Positions 1-7,772 of a stretch of 10,130 bases of DNA are shown in pieces (position 1 is the stretch's first letter; the number at the start of each line of letters is the position of its first letter). Made by a program: the position numbers and the translations under genes. Under the pieces are notes generated by a model. The model ran no database searches and was not told the origin of the DNA. It saw only the letters and a list, made by a program, of their open reading frames with translations. The DNA comes from Firmicutes bacterium UBA3910 (GTDB taxonomy: Bacteria > Bacillota > Limnochordia > Darwinibacteriales > Darwinibacteriaceae). The stretch is taken from NCBI GenBank assembly GCA_002391465.1, contig DGFC01000186.1, positions 1 to 10,130 of the forward strand, given 5' to 3'.

Positions 1-2048
1 CCTTGAGTGTAGTCATAATCCGGCCGGTTTTCGTCAGAGCCCACCGCGATGATGGAGTTTTCTCGAACCATCAGGGGAAGGCTCAGGTAATCATGGGTCT
101 CCTTAACCCACCGGCCGCCCTCAACTATTTCATTAGTGAGGAAACTAGTCCACCTGCCCCGTGGCAGATAGTATGATACCTCTCCCTCTGGATGGAAAAC
201 TGGAGCAACAAGGAGCGACTCACCCAGCATGTACTGAAGGTCAAGGTAATCGCACCCTGGATCATCGGGAAATTCCAGCATCATGGCCCGCATCACCGGA
301 ATACCCTGCTTTGCGGCTTCACAGGCAGCTGCAAAGATATAAGGCATTAGGCAGCATTTGAGCTTGGTGAAATATCGCAGTACATCGACTGCCTCTTCAT
401 CAAACAGCCAAGGAACCCGATAAGACTTGCTACCGTGGAGGCGGCTGTGGGATGACAAGAGACCGAAGGCAGCCCACCGCTTATAGAGGTCGGGGGTAGC
501 GGTATCCTCAAAACCGCCTATATCATGGCTCCAGAAACCAAACCCCGAAAGACAAAGGGAAAGTCCACCCCGCAGGCTTTCCGCCATGGATGGATAAGTA
601 GCAGAACAATCTCCTCCCCAGTGAACTGGGAACTGCTGGCCCCCGGCAGTTGCCGAGCGGGCAAACAGGACTGCATTGCCCTTTCCAAGGTCCTCCTCAA
701 GGGCCTCAAACACTGCTTTATTGTACAAGAGAGCATAGTAATTGTGCATTTTCACCGGATCAGAGCCATCGAAGTAAACGACATCGGTGGGAATCCGCTC
801 ACCAAAATCCGACTTGAAGCAGTCAACCCCCATATTGATGAGCCGCTTTAGATGGCCTTTATACCATTCACAGGCAGCTGGATTGGTGAAGTCAACAACG
901 GCCATTCCCGGCTGCCACAGGTCCCACTGCCAAACATCGCCGTTGGGTCTCTTCAAGAAATACCCTTTCTCAACACCCTCGGCAAAGAGGACCGACTGTT
1001 GGGCAATATAGGGGTTAATCCATACGCAGATGCGTAGGCCCCGCTCCTTTAGCCTCTTAAGCATACCCTCTGGATCGGGAAACGCATCTCGGTCCCATTG
1101 AAAATCACACCAATGGAACTCCTTCATCCAAAAGCAGTCAAAGTGAAAGACATGCAAAGGTATATCCCGCTGGGCCATGCCTTCGACGAACTCATTGACG
1201 GTCTCTTCATCGTAGCTCGTGGTAAAGGATGTGGTAAGCCATAAACCAAAGGACCAGGCCGGGGGTAAGGCGGGCCGGCCGGTCAAGGCTGTGTATTTTT
1301 CCAGCACTTCCTTGGGCGTCGGGCCGTAGATTATGTAGTAGTTAAGATACTGCCCGGGAACGCTGAACTGGACTCCGGAAACTCGTTCAGTTGCAACTTC
1401 AAAGGATACACACTCCGGATGATTGACAAACACACCGTAGCCCCGATTGGTTAGATAGAAAGGCACATTCTTATACGCCTGCTCGCTGCTAGTTCCGCCA
1501 TCCCGGTTCCAGATATCTATTACCTGCCCGTTTTTCACAAAGGCAGTAAACCTCTCGCCCAGTCCGTATACGCACTCTCCAACTCCCAAATCCAGCTGCT
1601 CCCGGACATAAGTATTACCGTCATCCTTTTCTATATAGGCCATAGCCCGCCAACCGCTGCCGGTAATTCGCTGCCCTCCACCGATAAAATCTAGACTCCA
1701 GTCCTTTTTATTCACCCTAGCGGTGAGGGCCCCAGCTGTGAAGTTGACGGCAGCATCGTCGTCAGTGACAGTAAAAGCTGCGTCACCATCTACCTTCACA
1801 CTAAACTCAGGTCCCCGATGTTTTACGCCTTGAAAATGGGAAATCTCAACTCGTATTACGTCGGCCATGGGAGTCGTCAGCTTGATGGACAAAAGCGGGC
1901 CTTCCAAGGTGTCTCCCCGGTGGCGAATCTGCCGGCAGGGAGCAAAAACTGACAGCGAATCCGATTCTTTCTCCACACTGTGTACCTCAGCCGGACTGTG
2001 GAGCTTAAAACCCTTTCTCACCAGCCAATTGCCGTCGGTAAACTTCAT
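1..2048 (-). CDS. yicI: Alpha-xylosidase, GH31, YicI-like (3' end outside window)
   Basis: Releases alpha-xylose from the non-reducing end of alpha-xylosides such as isoprimeverose or xyloglucan fragments; no signal peptide, so cytoplasmic. 682 codons are present and the frame runs off the left edge; E. coli YicI has 772 residues, so about 90 residues of the C-terminal beta domain are missing. It begins MKFTDGNW, as YicI begins MKISDGNW, and aligns along its whole length from my memory of YicI. The N-terminal beta-sandwich (about 1-240) holds YGLGERFTA at 161-169. In the barrel, the nucleophile is Asp414 (FKSDFGE) and the acid/base is Asp480 (HWGGD), equivalent to Asp416 and Asp482 of YicI. 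Phe275, Cys305, Phe306 and Lys412 match YicI residues linked to xylose preference. Start: ATG at 2048 follows GGAGG (2058-2062) by 9 nt; the in-frame ATG at 2057 abuts that SD and is unlikely. It is the last operon gene visible, 121 nt after the preceding GH31. Family assignment is very secure; natural substrate is inferred. Confidence 0.95.
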   Translation of the reverse strand, partial: MKFTDGNWLVRKGFKLHSPAEVHSVEKESDSLSVFAPCRQIRHRGDTLEGPLLSIKLTTPMADVIRVEISHFQGVKHRGPEFSVKVDGDAAFTVTDDDAAVNFTAGALTARVNKKDWSLDFIGGGQRITGSGWRAMAYIEKDDGNTYVREQLDLGVGECVYGLGERFTAFVKNGQVIDIWNRDGGTSSEQAYKNVPFYLTNRGYGVFVNHPECVSFEVATERVSGVQFSVPGQYLNYYIIYGPTPKEVLEKYTALTGRPALPPAWSFGLWLTTSFTTSYDEETVNEFVEGMAQRDIPLHVFHFDCFWMKEFHWCDFQWDRDAFPDPEGMLKRLKERGLRICVWINPYIAQQSVLFAEGVEKGYFLKRPNGDVWQWDLWQPGMAVVDFTNPAACEWYKGHLKRLINMGVDCFKSDFGERIPTDVVYFDGSDPVKMHNYYALLYNKAVFEALEEDLGKGNAVLFARSATAGGQQFPVHWGGDCSATYPSMAESLRGGLSLCLSGFGFWSHDIGGFEDTATPDLYKRWAAFGLLSSHSRLHGSKSYRVPWLFDEEAVDVLRYFTKLKCCLMPYIFAAACEAAKQGIPVMRAMMLEFPDDPGCDYLDLQYMLGESLLVAPVFHPEGEVSYYLPRGRWTSFLTNEIVEGGRWVKETHDYLSLPLMVRENSIIAVGSDENRPDYDYTQ

Positions 2049-2169
2049 GGACGCCATCCTCCAAATGGTATTCACACTTCTTATTACAGCAAGGGCAAGG
2101 AGCTAATATGTAGTTCCCTGCCCTCAACACTATACCATGGACAGCTAGCTGCTGCCCGGGGTACCTACA
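2049..2169 (-). other. Intergenic hairpin segment between second GH31 and yicI
   Basis: This 121-nt gap holds an inverted repeat: AGGGCAAGGA (2092-2101) and TCCCTGCCCT (2115-2124) around a 13-nt loop. In the minus-strand RNA all ten positions pair, with one G-U, and flanking G-U pairs could extend it. No U-run follows, so it is not a standard Rho-independent terminator. It more likely affects mRNA processing or stability, or allows partial read-through. A 10-bp palindrome CAGCTAGCTG lies at 2142-2151. No separate promoter for yicI is evident. Confidence 0.5.
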
Positions 2170-4167
2170 CTAAAGCATTTCCAAGGTCCCTTCTCTGACA
2201 AAGACCGGGATTGCATCCATGGGCGCCGGACATGTAACTACTCTGCCGCCTTCATATATTTTGTTGTCATTGATGTTTCGCCAATTGCCGACCGGCAGAT
2301 ATACTTCCCGCTCCCGCATACCTTCATACAGAATGGGACAGACCAGCATATCGCTGCCGAACATGTATTGATCCTCAATCTCCCAGGCCTTTTCATCCTC
2401 GGGGAACTCATAAAATAGGGGCCGCATGACCGGAGTGCCTTTCTCGTGGGCCTCCTGCATAAGGGTCTTAATATAGGGTCGGATCTTTTCCCTGATTTCC
2501 ATGTATTTCTTGCAGATTTCGTACACTTCTTCTCCGTAGGTCCAGACTTCGTTATCGGCGCCGCTGGGCATCATCCCGCCTCCAGTTTTTCCGATAGGCT
2601 CCTTAACCGGCTCTCTGAAACCGTGGAGTCGAAATACCGGACAGAAGGCGCCGAACTGGAACCAGCGGACCAGCACTTCCTTGAACTTGTCACAGTGAAT
2701 GTTGCCGCCGTGGAAGCCGCCGATATCTGTGGTCCACCACGGAATTCCAGCAAGACCCATATTAAGTCCTGCCACCAGCTGGTTGCGGAGGGAGCGAAAA
2801 CTGGAATCAATGTCTCCAGACCACACCAAGGCCCCATACCTCTGAGAGCCGGCCCAAGCGCAGCGCAGAAGGTTGATGACATTCTCTTGTCCTTCAGCCG
2901 TCATCCCTTCATAGGCCATCCGGGCATACAGCTTAGGATAAAGATTGCCTACCTCCAGCACAGAACCCAGGTGATACCGATAATGGTCGTATTCGTAATC
3001 AGTGAACTCGGGCTCCGCCTCATCAAGCCAGAAGATTCTAATTCCGCAGTCGTAGTAGTTCTCTTTAATCTTGTTCCAAACATAAGCACGGGCATCGGGG
3101 TTAGTCATATCAACAAAACAGGCATTGCCCAGCTGCCCGAGGCGTTTTCCTGCTTCGGATCTCACAAGGTACCCGAGCCTACGCATTTCCTCATAGTTCT
3201 CGCTGTCCTGCTCCACTGTAGGCCAAATAGATACCATCACTTCAATGCCCATCTCTTTCAGTTCCCTGACCATCTTAGCGGGGTCCGGCCAATAACGGCG
3301 ATCAAACTTCCAATCACCCTGATTGGGCCAGTGGAAAAAGTCCACGACGATAACTGAAATGGGAAGGCCCCGTCGCTTGTATTCCTTAGCAACCTCCATG
3401 ATTTCATACTGGGTCTGATACCTGAGCTTGCACTGCCAAAAACCCGTTGCCCAATCGGGCATCATGGGCACCTTGCCGGTTGCATCAGCATAAGCTTCAA
3501 CGATTTCTGCAGGGGTATCTCCGGCAGTAATCCAGTAGTCCATCTGCTTGGTGGAATAAGCGATCCATTCAGTGAGATTCTTGCCAAAGGTGACCTTTCC
3601 AACAGCAGGGTTGTTCCAAAGCATTCCGTAGCCTTTATTGGACACCGCAAAGGGGACACTGGCCTGGGAATTTCTCTGAGCCAGCTCCACTATACATCCC
3701 TTTAGGTTGAGATACGGATGCTGGTACTGACCCATTCCATAAATCTTTTCATCATCACAAGCTTCAAACCGCACAGTGAGCCGGAAATTGTCGGTGCCCC
3801 GATGGGGCTCAAAGGTGCGGGGGTCAATCTCAAGGGCACTGTTAAACTCCTCTTCAACATTACCCCGCATACGGTTGCGGTCATACTCCTCCAAAAGAAG
3901 TTCATTCTTCTGATTATAAAAGCGAAGCTTGCCGGTGCTCATAATCTCGCATCTGATCTTACCGTTGGTAATCTCTGCCCGTTGGCCGTCGATCTTGATT
4001 TCGGCTTGGCTTTCTGCCGGCTCCAAGAGTGCAGAGTAAATTTCGTCATCCTTGAAACTGTCAAGCTGTGTAGCCCGGACCCGGAGAGCATTTTTCCCCC
4101 AGGGTTCGATGCATAGTAGTTCTTTGTCTTCTCGCCTAAGTAGTTTGTTCCCCACTTGTTTTATCAC
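2170..4167 (-). CDS. Glycoside hydrolase family 31 (alpha-glucosidase/alpha-xylosidase type)
   Basis: Retaining exo-acting alpha-glycosidase of 665 residues with no signal peptide, so probably cytoplasmic and acting on imported oligosaccharides. Domain order: N-terminal beta-sandwich (about 1-235) including YGMGQYQHPYLNLKG near 143-157; catalytic barrel (about 240-570) with conserved Asp276 in VVDFFHW, nucleophile Asp382 in WLDEAEPE and acid/base Asp452 in VWSGD; then beta-sheet C-terminal domains with MRPLFYEFP and a GNW loop near 637-639. The start is GTG at 4167, preceded by SD AGAGGAGGG (4174-4182) at 6 nt. It lies 52 nt after the MalG-type permease and so belongs to the importer operon. 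It is a close paralogue of the GH31 at 7773-9788: residues 435-453 here are identical to 438-456 there, including the acid/base. It is much more distant from the YicI-like enzyme. The WLDxAEPE signature is shared by several GH31 specificities (alpha-xylosidase, alpha-glucosidase, transglucosidase), so the substrate is open. Confidence 0.93.
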   Translation of the reverse strand: MIKQVGNKLLRREDKELLCIEPWGKNALRVRATQLDSFKDDEIYSALLEPAESQAEIKIDGQRAEITNGKIRCEIMSTGKLRFYNQKNELLLEEYDRNRMRGNVEEEFNSALEIDPRTFEPHRGTDNFRLTVRFEACDDEKIYGMGQYQHPYLNLKGCIVELAQRNSQASVPFAVSNKGYGMLWNNPAVGKVTFGKNLTEWIAYSTKQMDYWITAGDTPAEIVEAYADATGKVPMMPDWATGFWQCKLRYQTQYEIMEVAKEYKRRGLPISVIVVDFFHWPNQGDWKFDRRYWPDPAKMVRELKEMGIEVMVSIWPTVEQDSENYEEMRRLGYLVRSEAGKRLGQLGNACFVDMTNPDARAYVWNKIKENYYDCGIRIFWLDEAEPEFTDYEYDHYRYHLGSVLEVGNLYPKLYARMAYEGMTAEGQENVINLLRCAWAGSQRYGALVWSGDIDSSFRSLRNQLVAGLNMGLAGIPWWTTDIGGFHGGNIHCDKFKEVLVRWFQFGAFCPVFRLHGFREPVKEPIGKTGGGMMPSGADNEVWTYGEEVYEICKKYMEIREKIRPYIKTLMQEAHEKGTPVMRPLFYEFPEDEKAWEIEDQYMFGSDMLVCPILYEGMREREVYLPVGNWRNINDNKIYEGGRVVTCPAPMDAIPVFVREGTLEML

Positions 4168-4219
4168 TGAGCACCCTCCTCTGGTTTGATGTAGTGCATA
4201 GGCTATTACTTGGCTGCTG

Positions 4220-5077
4220 TTATTCCTTCACTGCGCCAGCAGTGAGACCACCTACTATATACTTTTGCAAAAACACAAAGGCCAGCACTACAGGGGTAAC
4301 AAGGATCGCCCCATAGGCCATGATCGCGTTCCACCTGGTACCATACTTACTCTGGAACTTATAAATATTGGCCGTAAGGGGGCGCATTTCCGGCATAACG
4401 TTAAAGGTCATAGAGTAAGCTAGGTCATTCCATCCCCCTAAGAACGAGATGACTGCCACAGTAATGATGCCGGTCTTAATGGCAGGCAGCATAATCATGA
4501 AAAAGGATTGGATAGCATTACAGCCGTCAATTCGTGCGGCATCATCTAATGACCGCGGAATGCTGTTGAAATACGACCGAAGAATAATTACGATAAACGG
4601 AATTGAGCCTGAGGATATGGCTACTACCGGTGCCCAAAAAGTACCCAATAGCCCCATCTTGTTGAATATTAGATACATGGGAGTGAGCATCAGCGATGGT
4701 GGCAGCATTTGTGAAACCAAGAAGGCCAGCAACATGATCCTCCGTCCAGGTACTTTGTACCTCCCCATCCCGTAAGCAGCCGGAATGCCAATAAGCATGG
4801 ACAGGCACATAGACATGGTGGCGATAATACAGCTATTGCGAAGGGACATGAAGAATTCCTTATCCCTAATGTTTAGGAGCCAGGGTTCGATAGTGAAATC
4901 ACGAGGGAAGTAAGTCAATACGGGGCTGAAAATCTCCGCATCGGATTTGAATGACATCATAACGAGCCAGTAGATGGGAAAAAGAAAGATAACTGCAATA
5001 GTGATAGCAACGATATTGTATATAGCGTTCGCTCTCGCTTCCCTAGAACTTAGTATCCGTTCAACCCTCATAGGCAT
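4220..5077 (-). CDS. ABC sugar transporter permease, MalG/CUT1 type
   Basis: Inner-membrane permease that pairs with the upstream MalF-type subunit to form the sugar channel. 285 residues, typical for the family. Six hydrophobic segments can be seen, the first at about 18-42 (IYNIVAITIAVIFLFPIYW). The cytoplasmic EAA loop that docks on the ATPase is clear: SLDDAARIDGC at 176-186 with the conserved LP at 197-198. The C-terminus GGLTAGAVKE is characteristic of MalG-like subunits. Start: ATG at 5077, 6 nt after SD GAGGAGG (5084-5090). The longest reading frame opens at a TTG at 5098, but that would put the SD inside the gene. An ATG at 5071 is also possible. Only one base separates it from the upstream permease stop, so translation is probably coupled. 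Confidence 0.95.
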   Translation of the reverse strand: MPMRVERILSSREARANAIYNIVAITIAVIFLFPIYWLVMMSFKSDAEIFSPVLTYFPRDFTIEPWLLNIRDKEFFMSLRNSCIIATMSMCLSMLIGIPAAYGMGRYKVPGRRIMLLAFLVSQMLPPSLMLTPMYLIFNKMGLLGTFWAPVVAISSGSIPFIVIILRSYFNSIPRSLDDAARIDGCNAIQSFFMIMLPAIKTGIITVAVISFLGGWNDLAYSMTFNVMPEMRPLTANIYKFQSKYGTRWNAIMAYGAILVTPVVLAFVFLQKYIVGGLTAGAVKE

Positions 5078-5078
5078 C

Positions 5079-5996
5079 TTAATCCTCCTCGGCGGCAATC
5101 AGCCTCAGGTAGAAAAGACCAACCACCAGCAGACAGCAAAACAGTACCATCCCAGTAGCAGCACCTAAAGAGAATTGATATTTGGTAAAGGACAATTGGT
5201 AGGCGTAAGTCCCTAATACGTCGGTGGAATTAAGCGGACCGCCTGCTGTCATAACAAACATAAGATCAAAGGCCTTAAAAGTATAGATAAAACCTAACAT
5301 TAGTACCGCCAGGATCGCCGGACGCAACAGCGGCAGCGTAATGTAGCGAAATCTCTGCCAACCAGTGGCACCATCAACAGCAGCGCTATCGTAAAGGCTG
5401 TCAGGAATCGTGGTCAAGCCCGACGTGAGAATCAACATGTTAAAGGGTATTCCAACCCAGCAGTTCATGGCCACAACACCTATCATGGCAGTACTGGTAT
5501 TGACCAGCCATTCTACAGGCTGCTGTATCAATCCAACTTTCAGCAGCAAATCGTTAATTAATCCACTTACACCGAAGATATTCTTGCCCAGCATAGCTGT
5601 CACCGACATAGGCATCATATAGGCGATCAGCAGCAGACCGCGCACAGGGCCAGCCAACTTAAATCTCTTTGCGAACAACAGTGCAAGGGCAAAACCAATG
5701 GTAAACTGAAAGACCAGCGAACCAAAGGTAAACACAAAGGTATTCTTTAGTACCAATAGAAAGGTAGGATTGCTAAACAATGCCTTGAAGTTAGCCAACC
5801 CTACAAATGTAGAGGTTCCCCGAACGAAGGTGCGAACGTCCACGTTCCTAAGGCTAAGTAGGAAATTGTACACGAGAGGATATCCCAGAACTGCTACTGT
5901 GTACAAAAAACCCGGAAGGACAAACAGGAGACCCTCTAACTTGGTCTTGGTGGTCATTGATATATTCAGACGGCGTTTGCCTTGTGGAGCTTGCAA
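5079..5996 (-). CDS. ABC sugar transporter permease, MalF/UgpA-like (start uncertain)
   Basis: Inner-membrane permease forming a heterodimer with the MalG-type subunit next to it. The core begins TKTKLEGLLFVLPGFLYT, the usual first membrane helix of CUT1 permeases. Numbered from the ATG at 5957, six hydrophobic segments follow and the EAA loop is SLYDSAAVDGA at 187-197 with LP at 209-210; QFTIGFALALLF at 84-95 is also typical. Start choice: the ATG at 5957 (292 residues) has no SD. A TTG at 5996 (305 residues) lies 8 nt after AAGGGG and adds a basic segment, QAPQGKRRLNIS, that looks like a normal N-terminal tail. I favour the TTG because almost every other gene here has a good SD. The frame stays open up to a GTG at 6065 inside a strong hairpin, which is unlikely to be used. 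The stop overlaps the SD of the next gene. Confidence 0.93.
   Translation of the reverse strand: MQAPQGKRRLNISMTTKTKLEGLLFVLPGFLYTVAVLGYPLVYNFLLSLRNVDVRTFVRGTSTFVGLANFKALFSNPTFLLVLKNTFVFTFGSLVFQFTIGFALALLFAKRFKLAGPVRGLLLIAYMMPMSVTAMLGKNIFGVSGLINDLLLKVGLIQQPVEWLVNTSTAMIGVVAMNCWVGIPFNMLILTSGLTTIPDSLYDSAAVDGATGWQRFRYITLPLLRPAILAVLMLGFIYTFKAFDLMFVMTAGGPLNSTDVLGTYAYQLSFTKYQFSLGAATGMVLFCCLLVVGLFYLRLIAAEED
5084..5090 (-). promoter_or_regulatory. Ribosome binding site of malG-type gene, inside malF-type gene
   Basis: GAGGAGG is read both as the last Glu-Glu codons of the upstream permease (ending AEED) and as the SD for the ATG at 5077. The genes are one base apart. This supports translational coupling and equal amounts of the two permeases. 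It also decides the start of the downstream gene. Confidence 0.8.
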
Positions 5997-6004
5997 ACAC
6001 GCCA

Positions 6005-6014
6005 CCCCTTCCCT
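6005..6014 (-). promoter_or_regulatory. Probable ribosome binding site for malF-type gene
   Basis: AGGGAAGGGG on the minus strand places AAGGGG 8 nt before the TTG at 5996. It matches the anti-SD with one G-U pair. It lies 11 nt downstream of the hairpin at 6026-6075, so the hairpin leaves it accessible. It is the main support for a TTG start rather than the SD-less ATG at 5957. Confidence 0.5.
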
Positions 6015-6025
6015 GTTTTGTGGGT

Positions 6026-6075
6026 AATACTGAAGATGTACTATATGGTGAACCTTATAGTACACCTTCAGTATT
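6026..6075 (-). repeat. Strong 24-bp-arm inverted repeat between binding-protein and permease genes
   Basis: Left arm 6026-6049 and right arm 6052-6075 are complementary at 22 of 24 positions with only two bases (6050-6051) between them. One of the two mismatches becomes a G-U pair in minus-strand RNA. No U-run follows on the transcript, which continues toward the SD of the permease gene, so a classical terminator is unlikely. Similar structures between malE and malF in other bacteria stabilise the binding-protein mRNA, giving excess binding protein over permease; that role is inferred here. A palindromic mobile repeat (REP/MITE-like) is the alternative. Confidence 0.85.
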
Positions 6076-6084
6076 CTTACCTGC

Positions 6085-6109
6085 TATATCGGGATTCTAC
6101 ATCGATATA
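6085..6109 (-). repeat. Small inverted repeat just after binding-protein gene
   Basis: TATATCG (6085-6091) and CGATATA (6103-6109) form a 7-bp stem with an 11-nt loop, beginning 13 nt downstream of the binding-protein stop. It is AT-rich and weak on its own. Together with the larger hairpin it makes a two-hairpin 3' end for the binding-protein message. Confidence 0.4.
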
Positions 6110-6122
6110 TCTGACTTCTAAC

Positions 6123-7361
6123 CTACTCTCCGATGGGTGTGACCTCCAAAATAGGATTGATTACTGCAGCTGCGTCTTTGATAGCCTGTTGAGGAGTCTT
6201 GGCACCAATCAGAGCGGCCTGCAGTGCAGAATACAGTGCCTCAGAGATGATTGGCCACTCGGGATGAGGACCTCTAGCGACTGCATAGTTCATTCCTTCG
6301 GTGAAAACAACATAGCGCTCATCTTCACTTAGGAAAGGAGCGTGATCGATGGCATCTCGCCTCACGGGGAGCTTACCTGCAATTTCACACCACTGTGCAT
6401 TGTTCTTGGCGGACTGCATGAACTTCAGGAACTCAACACAGGCATCCTTGGCCTTGCAGGCAGTGGTGATACCAAAGTTTTCCCCGCCGATTACCGACGC
6501 GTACTGCTTACCCATGGGTAGCAGTGCATATTGGTACTCGAAGGATTCATGAACCTTATCCCTATCCAAAGTCGCAATCTGCCATGTACCGGACTCAAGC
6601 ATTGCGGCTCTACCGCCGATGAAGGCGTTGTAGGCATCGCCCTGACCCCAGTTGATAACTTCCTTGCTCATATAGCCCTTGTCCACAAGGGTGGTCAAGA
6701 AAGAAAGCGCTTCAACGGCTTCCGGAGAATCTATGCTGCTAACCTTTGCGCCAGAGGCGTACAGCCAGGGAATGAACTGGAATGTGCCTTCCTCGTTGCT
6801 GATCGCGCTCATGGCAAAGCCGTAAATACCTTTGCTGGCATCAGTGGTGGCTGCGGCTACCTCTAGAAGCTCATCCCATGTCTTTGGGGGCTCATTGTAG
6901 CCGGCGGCCCTGAGCATGTCCATGTTGCACAGCAGAGCGAGACAGTTGGAATTGTTGGGGAGTCCATAAATCCTGCCCTCAGCATCCATACAGCTGCTCA
7001 ATGGACCTTCGTAGAAGTACTGCAGATCATCCCAATCCTTTAGATAATCAGTTATGTCTTCAAAAACACCTAACGCAATGTAAGAGGCCATATCCGGAGA
7101 ATCCACCATGCCGATATCTGGCAGCTGACCAGAAATGGCTCCAATGGTGTACTGGTTCATGAGCTCATCTCTGGATACAAAGGTAGGAACGATGTAAATC
7201 TCATCCTGCATAGCGTTATAATCTGCAACGACCTTCTCCAAGGCATCGGCCTCGTGCTCAAAATAATGCCACAGTGTCACTTCCACCGGAGCGGCTGCTG
7301 CTAGGTTAGCACATAATGCTACCAGCAGCACAACACCCAAGGTTAAAATGTCTCTCTTCAT
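6123..7361 (-). CDS. ABC transporter sugar-binding protein (CUT1 type)
   Basis: Extracytoplasmic receptor that captures an oligosaccharide and delivers it to the two permeases encoded next. 412 residues, normal for family 1 (MalE-like) solute-binding proteins. Residues 1-24 form a signal peptide: Lys2/Arg3, hydrophobic core LGVVLLVALCANLA, then AAAA before PVEVTLWHYF. The mature start VTLWHYF and later motifs (PKTWDELLE, AFIGGRAAMLESGTW near residue 240, ENFGIT) are typical. Cys17 has Leu at -1, a poor lipobox, so cleavage by signal peptidase I after Ala23 or Ala24 is favoured over lipidation. Start: ATG at 7361 follows a near-perfect SD AAGGAGG (7370-7376) by 8 nt, the strongest in the window, which fits high expression. 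Ligand cannot be read from sequence; the three GH31 genes suggest an alpha-xyloside or alpha-glucoside. Confidence 0.95.
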   Translation of the reverse strand: MKRDILTLGVVLLVALCANLAAAAPVEVTLWHYFEHEADALEKVVADYNAMQDEIYIVPTFVSRDELMNQYTIGAISGQLPDIGMVDSPDMASYIALGVFEDITDYLKDWDDLQYFYEGPLSSCMDAEGRIYGLPNNSNCLALLCNMDMLRAAGYNEPPKTWDELLEVAAATTDASKGIYGFAMSAISNEEGTFQFIPWLYASGAKVSSIDSPEAVEALSFLTTLVDKGYMSKEVINWGQGDAYNAFIGGRAAMLESGTWQIATLDRDKVHESFEYQYALLPMGKQYASVIGGENFGITTACKAKDACVEFLKFMQSAKNNAQWCEIAGKLPVRRDAIDHAPFLSEDERYVVFTEGMNYAVARGPHPEWPIISEALYSALQAALIGAKTPQQAIKDAAAVINPILEVTPIGE

Positions 7362-7376
7362 GGAAACAACCTCCTT

Positions 7377-7772
7377 AAACTCCCTGCGTTATCAGTTCTA
7401 ACGTCCCTTCTTCTTTCATCGACCGACCAATGTCTCTGTGTCTTGTTCTCTTTGCTTCCTTCTTGTGTCTGATTCGTGTTTGGCGGCTACAAAGTGAAGC
7501 TCCATTAGGTAATCAACATGCAGCGCCAAAATTACCAGCTTTCTTAGCTGACGCTTTCACCCCCTCTGCCCTAATCACTTCACAGCTGCTCCGGCTTTAG
7601 AACGAAAGCTGCCAGACTCCCTTCCAGACTGTGTCTTGACATTCTGGTAAGGAGAGCCTAGGGCAGGTGTGAAGCTACTTGTCCCCGATTCATTCACAAT
7701 CAGAAGGCGGTCTCGGTGTCCTTAACCAGCACCCGAATTTGTGGTGAAAGACTGGGATTCAAGTATGCTGCA
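7377..7772 (-). other. Long leader/intergenic region upstream of binding-protein gene
   Basis: About 400 bp with no plausible gene on either strand. It holds several short structures. CCAGA..TCTGG at 7624-7647 has further TGT/ACA pairing inside it. A composite stem at 7523-7554 has outer GCGTC/GGCGC and inner AGCT/AGCT pairing. CCAGACT occurs twice, at 7612 and 7624. The minus-strand RNA is purine-rich toward the binding-protein SD. I see no convincing -35/-10 pair, no known riboswitch core and no terminator with a U-run. The length suggests a separate promoter or a regulated leader for the importer genes. Confidence 0.5.
7387..7403. promoter_or_regulatory. Operator-like inverted repeat before binding-protein gene
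   Basis: CGTTATCAGTTCTAACG: 5-bp arms CGTTA and TAACG with a 7-nt spacer, 10 bp upstream of the binding-protein SD. It shares the 7-mer CGTTATC with the inverted repeat at 9899-9915, ahead of the first GH31. It could be a repressor site or part of a leader hairpin. Short arms make chance possible. Confidence 0.25.

Noticed and set aside
525..1037. Several 60-110 codon plus-strand frames
   Set aside because: They are antisense to the strongly conserved yicI homologue, including its catalytic region, with no protein-like features.
2446..3357. 303-codon open frame on the plus strand
   Set aside because: It lies wholly antisense to the GH31 gene at 2170-4167, has no SD or recognisable family, and its composition follows the reverse complement of that gene.
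5079..6065. MalF-type permease beginning at the GTG at 6065
   Set aside because: The extra residues are encoded by the strong palindrome 6026-6075 and have no likeness to permease N-termini; the start would be buried in the stem.
7536..7550. CAGCT-TTCTT-AGCTG as terminator after the first GH31
   Set aside because: Only a 5-bp stem, more than 200 nt past the stop, and followed by a broken rather than continuous U-run.
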